A DNA stretch of 64,000 nt, from the NCBI GenBank assembly GCA_036583965.1, contig JAZBQD010000015.1, forward strand, positions 89,205,809 to 89,269,808, read 5' to 3'. The notes beneath the pieces are model-generated. The model searched no databases, was not told the DNA's origin, and saw only the letters and a program-made list of their open reading frames with translations. The DNA is from Prunella strophiata. Lineage: Eukaryota > Chordata > Aves > Passeriformes > Prunellidae. The position numbers and the translations under genes are program-made. Positions within the stretch are counted from its first letter, which is position 1. Every line of letters starts with the position of its first letter. Below are positions 56,721-64,000 of the stretch, one piece after another.

Positions 56721-59700
56721 CTCACGAGTAATACCTCGCCCTTCATAGTAATACTAATAATTTCGCTGTTGTTGTTGTTGTTATAAAAAATATGACACCC
56801 TGGGAATTTGGGGGTTACAGAGTTTCGTTTCTTCAGGTTTATAAAGTGATGATGAATGGGGTGATAGGCTTAAAATGCGCTACGTAGTTTAAAAAGAAGA
56901 AATCTAAAGGATTGGTGTTGTAGAGCAAAGAAGGCAATTGGTGCTTGTTTTTAGGAGTAAGTGTACGGGAAGGTTTTGGGTAAAATGAGTCTGTAGCTTT
57001 CCGAGTCGGAAGGCTAAGATGGTAGAGGTGATAAACGTTTGCTTATCTCGGGCGGCCAAGGTTAAGCAAGAATATGCCGTCTTCACCTCCTGAGATACGA
57101 ATGTCAGAGTGGATGGGAAGGTCATTAGCAGGTCATTAGCCTGAGCAATGCTTGTGGTGACTGTAATCAATAACATCCGAATGGTAGTGGCTGCGTGAAT
57201 GGACACGGGTTTCTGCAGAAGTTTAAAATTCAAAGGAACTTCCTGATGATGTTAGAGAAGGCTGACCCCGCATGATGAGGTCCTAGGGAGCAGTCATTGT
57301 GGTTCATTGCTGAGTGATTTAGGAAATAAACGAGATCCTGGGCCAAAGCAGAATTGTGCTGTGACATGTATGCAGCCAGCAGCACGTTCAAGATGGGAAT
57401 CTTCCTGGCTGTGAACAAGGGGAAAAAGGGAGATAGTGCTTGAGATGAGGACACTGTGACTGAGGACAGAGTTATTGAGTAGGTGGACAAGAACTGACAT
57501 TTTAAGTAATACGTAATCTAAATATCAGATTATTTGAGACTGAAAACACTGTACATAATGTAATATCAAGGTATCAAAACTCTCAAAGGCTAAGCATTGA
57601 CTGGAAGAAGTTTGAGAAGTATATAAATGACATGCTGAGTGAAAAGTGGAGCTACCTATGCCATTAAGTAAATGATGTGAAAACAGTGGAAAAGAGAAGA
57701 TACAGCTTATCAGCAATCATAAATACAAGTAGAAAAGAAAATGGAGACAGGTTTCTCTTGCAAGAGATGTATAAATAAAATGAAATTTTAAATGAGTGTT
57801 GATCAAGTTTAAACTTTCCTCAATATAACATTTAGTATTATCATAATAATATGTGGACTGGAATTCTAGTTGTTTTTTTTTTAAGAAACAGCAGTCACGA
57901 ACAAAAAAAAAAAAAAAAAAAAAAAAAAAAGTGGAATTTCTTAGATATGTTGATTGCAGTGGTTTGCCAAGTGTTTATAAGTGTTTGTCCTTCTCTTCTT
58001 TCAACAGTGTCATTACAGTTGTTTTGCTGAGTTATAACCTTCTGAATGACCTCTGTTTTTCATACAATACTGGAAAGCAAACTCTTGAGTTCATAAAATG
58101 TGTAAAAATGTCGACCTCAGATTACTTTAGCATGATGGAAAATAGCATTTCAAGGCCACACTGTGGACTACCTGAAATTGAATGCACTTGCAGGAAATAA
58201 AAGGTCAGCTGTGCATAATAAAGGCCTGGACACTTCTACCCCCATAACTGCATAGAATGAGAAGCATCAGAACTCAGTATCTTGCCTTAAAAGTGAAAGG
58301 GATAAGCAAAATATTTATAGTTATGCTGCCTTGTGACATTTCAGTCCCAAAATTGTTCCTTGTGGAACAATTGCAAACTCCACTAGACAAAGTTTACCAG
58401 CAGAAAAAATGTGGTAGTTGAGGCAGTACCAGGAAAGATTGCAGTAGTTCAGTATAGATAATACACCCCATAATACAGCCTGTCATGCATAAGGGCTTCC
58501 AGTGGTAAACAGTTCTAGCAATTAGATCACAGTCTCTCAAACTGTCATTTCACACCTTTTTGGTGCTCCTCAGTCCAGACTAGATTTTAGGAAGCCTGTT
58601 GTCAAGTTTTCTTGAAAAGCATCATCTAAAGCTGTGCACTCTGTGCATTGGTATAAGGCCACTGCAGGAGTCTGCTTGCCACTGTTCCTCTTGGCTGTGT
58701 TCAGTCTTAACATTTTTGTCTACATCCTAGTTTGATAACTTGCTGTTAAATATTTTTTCTGGACCTGTACATGTGTTTGCTGTAGCCAGCAACTCTTTCA
58801 AGTATATAGGGACACTTATCACCTGCTGCCTGGAGACTGTGATTTCAGTCCTCCCAGCAAGGTTGCTAAGGAGTACTAGAGATCCTTGGAGAGTAAAGCT
58901 CAGGAAATTCTCTTGTGGCCTTTGCACACATTGTGTGCTGAAGCAGTGCCTGTCCAATATAAACTACTGTTCTGACAGTAATATAGTATGGCCAGATGTG
59001 TACCTTATGTATCACACTGTAGCATAAGATAATTGCAACTTTCTAGTAAAAACAAAGCGTCTGTAAGTGTGAAAGTGCTGTGATAAGACTGCAAAGAGCT
59101 CAGGCCTCTTAAAAATGTACCTTAGGTTTAAAATTCATTTGCAAAGACAAATCAAGAAGTACAAGATGTGCAGCTTTTAACCTACTAGAGCTCTACGCTT
59201 TTTTAAAACCAAGTCTTGTGTGTTTCATTCAGATTGTTTTTGCCTGCAGAGATGATGCAGCACAGCATTTTAGGCATAATAAATGCCATAATTCAGTACA
59301 CCTTTCCTTTTCCCATTTTATCTTTTCCAATGAGTGGACACTTCAGTAGAAGTTGAAATAACTCAGCAGCACTCTAAGTTTAGTCCAGATAGCATGAAAA
59401 GCTGAGATGTTCCAGCATCTCTAAAGCATTGAGCAGAGACTTCAAATGCATTTATGTTCTGTCTGATCTCTCTTGCCATTTCAAAGAAATTTAGCCAAAG
59501 TGTTACAAAGCTGTAAAGTCCTTTCTCTGAAAGACTCAGGTTCCCAAGTGTTTTGTAGGTATATACTGCATTTTGAAAGTAACACCTATAAAGATTGCCA
59601 CCACTGGTGGTAGTTCAGAAATTGGAGAAAGGAATAGGGACAGACTGTCTTATCTCTCAGCTTTTCTACTTCAGCTTGGAATTGCCCAAGTTATTTGCAG

Positions 59701-61374
59701 AAAGGTGGCCTTGTAGAAAAGAAAGCAGTGTGACAATCTGGTTTTGAGAATGACTGTAAGGAAACCTGATGGTGTATGGGGCTGTAGGCAAGGGAGAAGG
59801 TGGGGGCTGATGATGCAGACATAGCCCTGGAGAGTTATGGTGGGAGAGTTACCTGGGACTAGTATGAGGAGTCAGGTTGAGATGGGACTCGGACTGGGAC
59901 AGGCTGGTGGAGACCCAGCCAGGAAAATCTGGTGTTAGACTGTGTGCATCAGTTCCTCCCAGCAGCTGGCCCAGCTCAGGCCTGAAGGCTTCTTTTAGGC
60001 CCCCTTTTGTAAGCCTTCAAGGCTGTGTTGGCAATATCCACAGCAGAAGGTGTTGGTCAGGAAACCCAAACCTTTCCATAATAGTTTCAGGGCAGGTGCT
60101 GTTCCACACAGGGGAACTGATCTTGGCAGGTAGTGCATGGCAAAGAAAGAAAACTCCCATTTCAGATGGATAGCCCGTCTGTACTCAGGCAGGAGATGTT
60201 CTCCTGTGAACAGAAAGAAAACATTCCCCCCTTGGTGACTCACAAGCAGTGACCTGATCAGAGCCTGCTTGAAAAAGCATCTGACCTTGAAGCTTCTGCT
60301 GTGGAATAGCTTTATGTGAAAGTATGGCTTGACCACTGAGGAGCTACACTGCAGGTGTTGACCAGGAACCTGCAGATGCCATTTGCCTCCCAATACATGA
60401 TGGGGGGACCTGGAGTATTTCCACAGAAGAAGTATTCTCTGTTAAAAACCAACATGCTCAAAACTCACGCTAATACTGGCTTTCCACTCTTTTAAACAAT
60501 TCCTACAAGTAACTCCCAAAAAAAGCTTTAAAAGGCTTACCAGTGCTTCTACCAATATTGAAAATATTTAGTTTATTCAGCTAGAATGTTATAAATATCT
60601 TAAGCAGAAATTTTGAGTAGTGTTTGAATCACCAGGTGGAGTGTTGTATAACGTGTGTGTAATGAGGGCTTTTATCTTGCTGTATCTTTCAGTTCACTGA
60701 ATTACACTTCTATGCTGTTAAAGTGACAGCTAAATGAAAGTCAAAAAAATCAACAGTGCTGTGTTCGGTGCTAGGTTCAAATGGTACAATGAGTGAATTG
60801 CAGGGCCACAAATTATACAATGAGAATGAACCAAAAAATTCGCTAAATAACTGCCAACTACACTGCGAACTCAGTGAAGCTTCCTGTGAAAGAAAATGAT
60901 GAGTTATTGTATGGCTAAAACTGTACTGTAATATATATATTCAGTGGAATGCTGATGTTTTGTAATACTCTAGTACTTGGATTTGCTTTCAGTATGTTAC
61001 AGATATTTTACTGTGTCCACTGAATCAAAGAGCACTTTTGTAGCTGATACTTATTCCTGTAATCAAGTTGCCTCTCATTCTCTGACAGACTAAACAGATT
61101 GAACTCTTTTACGCTTTCCCTTGAAGGAGATTTATTCAGCCCCTGAATATTTTTTTTGTGACTGTCTCACTGTTCCTGTGAGTAACTGTCCAAACTGTTC
61201 ATAATCCTATGAAGACTGTGAACATTGTGACTGTGCAAAATATCTTAGTTTGACTCTACCACAGCCCAAAAGGTAATGGTGTCTCAGCTGTGTTTCCCTC
61301 CCATGTTGCTAAAAAGATCTCACACTCAGATCGTTTGTCTCTGTGACTTCTCTGTGTCTCTGCTCATTACATGA
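56721..61374. other. Sequence downstream of the CpG island, no coding exon recognised
   Basis: AT-leaning sequence with a 28-nt poly-A at 57903-57930. If the island starts a plus-strand transcript, this is probably its first intron. The 115-codon frame 57853-58200 spans the poly-A tract and shows no domain. Confidence 0.5.
57903..57930. repeat. Poly-A run (28 nt)
   Basis: The longest homopolymer in the window. No SINE or retrocopy body was recognised before it. Confidence 0.95.
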
Positions 61375-61438
61375 GGATTGGACTAGACGACCTTTAAAGG
61401 TACATTCCAACCAAAACTGTTCCAGTCTATGATTCTGT
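61375..61438 (+). mobile_element. CR1 LINE 3'-end fragment (plus strand)
   Basis: GGATTGGACTAGACGACCTT, AGGTACATTCCAACCAAAAC and GTCTATGATTCTGTA match the last 60 bp of a CR1 element with its terminal ATTCTGTG-type repeat. Extremely 5' truncated. Confidence 0.88.
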
Positions 61439-64000
61439 ATTCACAGTGTGAATTAAGTATCCAGCTTACCTGAATAGTGAAAGCTTTTTCTACAGTAATC
61501 TCATACACTAACAATGCAACTAGCAAGTACTTAAATTTTAAAGAGAAGAGCTTTTTTTTGTGTTCATTCCTCATTTTATTTGTATCACTTGAGCAAAGTT
61601 GCTAGGTGGAAGTACTCTCTGTGCTTTTCAAGATTCTAATGTATTTCTCCTTTCTTCTCTACCATCACCACGGCAGACCTAAAGTTGTCTTTTCCTTCTA
61701 ATAGGCCTCTGAGATAAGTCCCTGATGTTTGTGCTATTAAATTCAAGGTCAACACCTTGAATAACACTTGTTAAGTAAATGGAAATTAAATACTATCTTA
61801 CTAGTCAGATCTATCTAAAAAGACCAAAAAGGGAGAGCATCTTCTGACAGTATTTACACGCAAGATGATAGGCATGGGCACCTGCTCATTTAAAGATCAG
61901 CTAACAATGAAAAATTTAATTTCTGGCCCTCTCTGTGTTCTAAAAATTAGGAACAAGTATCTATCTAGTAATATAAAAACTGCCCTCTTTATATTGTATT
62001 TCTTAGCCTGAAATAGCAACCTTAATCTTAAAGTGCCATGTCTTCCATGGGACAAAGAGAGAACAGAAAGCATACCAACTATGAATCATCTGTTTTTGTT
62101 ATCAGTCATTCAGACCCTTTGGTGATGGATGGGTGAATAGATTGAGCCTAGAGCTCTAAGCCAGCTTGGCAGCTGGCAGGTAAGTCCCTGGAAGCTCACC
62201 AAAATGCTTTCTGAAGCACCACACTTCTGTTTTAATGGTTGTATTTAGCAAAATCATATCCTAGAATAAAAAGTATCCTCTTAAGACAGTAGGATCACAT
62301 TTAACTATACATTTACTATCAGTGGAACTTAAGCATGCAGAGATTGTACATGTGCTGTAGTAGGGATCTGAAGAGGGATGCTTTTTTTTTTTTTTTTTTA
62401 AATGGGGAAATAGAGAAACAGCTCTTACAAGGCTTGGAAAGAGCAAGTCAGAACTGAAAACAAATGGTGTGCAGGTAATGTAAAGGTGAAGTAATAATAT
62501 TGCATATTGACAAATTCCACAAAATTCACAAGTGAAGTAAGTTTCCAGTAAATTTTGTGTCACTTGTTTCTTAAGGATTAATGAAACTTTCTTACATGAC
62601 TGCTTTACCCAACCATGCCACCTGACAGGCAAGTTAAAAGCATTTTATAAGCATGGAATGGAGAAGCACTGAGTGCAGTGGTATCTCCCTTCCTTTCCCT
62701 GGATATACCTCCCGAGACAGCTTGTTCCAAAGTAGTGTGCTGTGCTAATGGCAGCATTTAAGAAGATTCTTTTTTATGAATTTCTTGTAACATGGCCAAC
62801 ACATCTGCTTCATGTTGAAGTGTGGTTTTTAGACTCTAAGGACAGTTCTCTGTGTGTTCATCAGTGTAAATGTAAGGCTTCAGTAATGCATATTGACACA
62901 GATTTATTAAAATATGAATTCTCATTGACTTTGGGACTGAGAGGAGGGAGGAATGGCAAAAAAACACATAGAAACTTTCTGAGGTGGCTCTTTTAAGTGC
63001 AGTTTTTATGTTCAGATACAGCTATTAATAGATTGAACAGCCTTCTGAACTTTATGCTCTTTTAAAAATTAAGTGGCCTGCCTATTTTCTGTTTCAGTAA
63101 AGTAAAATTATTCATGAAGAGAAATGTCAGTTGTACCAGTCTTATAATGAATTTTCAGTTTTAATAACATTAACAGGATGCTTCACTCACTGTTTGTTAT
63201 TTGTACAGATAGCTCATACAGTGCATGTGTGTGTATTTGAAATTCTGTAGGATATCTTGAGAGGGTAACAGCTTTACTCTAGTTCTAGAACACACACACA
63301 CGTGCATGCACACACATTTATACATGGTACCTTCTCAAGACAGCTAGAGTATTTTAAATTATGCATATATATGGACATGTATATTTGCCAGACAGACCAA
63401 GGGTATAAATTGACATCACAGATGCAGATGTGGAAATTTTCTGCATTCAGTGATGCAGATTACTTTAAAATACGTTCATCCCTGTAACCTTTTGTTTGCC
63501 TTTTGCTCAAGGAAGAGAAACAATTTCACACAGTATGATCAGTAAAGTGCAGCTGTGGACATAATTCTATGCAGGTGTCCAAACCAGAATTATCTATCCA
63601 CTGACTGTAAAACAGTAACTTGTAATAAACAATCCTGCTGCATATTTGATGCCTCCTCCTTTTTACTGTATCACTGCACTTCTTTCATTAGCAGTGTTAT
63701 GTCTTTATGCTTAGCTTTTTCCCTCTTTTATTTTGCTTACAGTCTTGTGTGTCTAGTGTGCAAAAAAGCCAGGCTCATTGAAACAGAGATTTTTTTTTTT
63801 TAAAAAGGAGTTAAAGATCTCTTTTTTTAAGAGTTAAGATCTCTTTTTAAAGAGGTTTTTTTTTGTTTCAAAGAGTTACCCTGTGTGTTTTATTTTGCTG
63901 CTCACGCATTAGCTATGTGAACCGAATCGCAGATAAAGAGCGAAAAGAGGCATGAAATAAAGCTATGAGAAATAGTAAATACTGGGAAATAAAAAATATA
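61439..64000. other. AT-rich sequence to the window end, no gene recognised
   Basis: Holds an 18-nt poly-T at 62382-62399, a CA/CG-interrupted dinucleotide tract at 63286-63316, and locally repeated AAGATCTCTTTTT text at 63810-63855. No exon is identified. Confidence 0.5.

Noticed and set aside
55910..56746. 278-codon open frame on the minus strand, with overlapping long frames on both strands
   Set aside because: It lies in the CpG island, where stop codons are rare. The translation is rich in Arg, Pro, Ala and Gly with no domain, and frames are open in several phases at once.
57853..58200. 115-codon frame with a run of nine lysines
   Set aside because: The lysine run is the 28-nt poly-A tract; the flanking peptide shows no domain.
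1..64000. Search for tRNA, rRNA, CRISPR arrays, bacterial-type operons or a clustered defence system
   Set aside because: No cloverleaf with a GGTTCRANNCC box, no spaced direct repeats and no adjacent long co-directional frames; the spliced gene and CR1 content show vertebrate DNA.

Overview
The window looks like bird nuclear DNA, most probably a passerine. The evidence is interspersed repeats dominated by CR1 LINEs (3' ends of the ATTCTATG type on both strands), two LTRs of types I recognise from avian endogenous retroviruses, a MIR-like relic, spliced coding exons with GT/AG borders, and one CpG island. There are no operons, no tRNA or rRNA genes and no CRISPR array. Species assignment is inference.

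One protein-coding gene can be reconstructed with confidence: CD83, an immunoglobulin-superfamily membrane protein of activated dendritic cells and lymphocytes, on the minus strand from the ATG at 32295 to the stop at 19699. It has five coding exons: signal peptide (32253-32295), first half of the Ig V domain (31993-32123), second half (22140-22357), stalk plus transmembrane helix (21923-22026) and cytoplasmic tail (19699-19857). All splice sites are canonical. As printed, exon 3 carries one base too many for its reading frame, probably in a five-base homopolymer (plus-strand C run 22192-22196). A likely promoter with NF-kappaB-type sites lies just upstream (32410-32458, 33100-33109), with an ISRE-like site at 33197. 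The 3' UTR probably runs to about 18.15 kb.

Layout. 1-13.9 kb: intergenic, with an LTR-like fragment, two minus-strand CR1 fragments, a MIR-like relic and a perfect 18-bp hairpin at 1290-1332. 13.9-17.7 kb: a long decayed plus-strand CR1, split by a 1,092-bp solo LTR with a 5-bp target duplication. 18.1-32.3 kb: CD83, whose 9.6-kb intron 2 holds another CR1 piece. 32.5-55.9 kb: a gene-poor stretch with old LINE relics, a (GGATG)26 array at 45.03-45.16 kb and a second solo LTR at 49.74-50.17 kb. 55.99-56.72 kb: a CpG island, presumably the promoter of a transcript I cannot identify. 56.7-64 kb: AT-rich sequence with simple repeats and one CR1 tail.

I found no evidence for a new multi-gene system. 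The items most worth checking are the CD83 frame break, the orphan CpG island, the G-quadruplex-capable pentanucleotide array, the perfect hairpin and a few exon-like or ORF-like segments near CD83.
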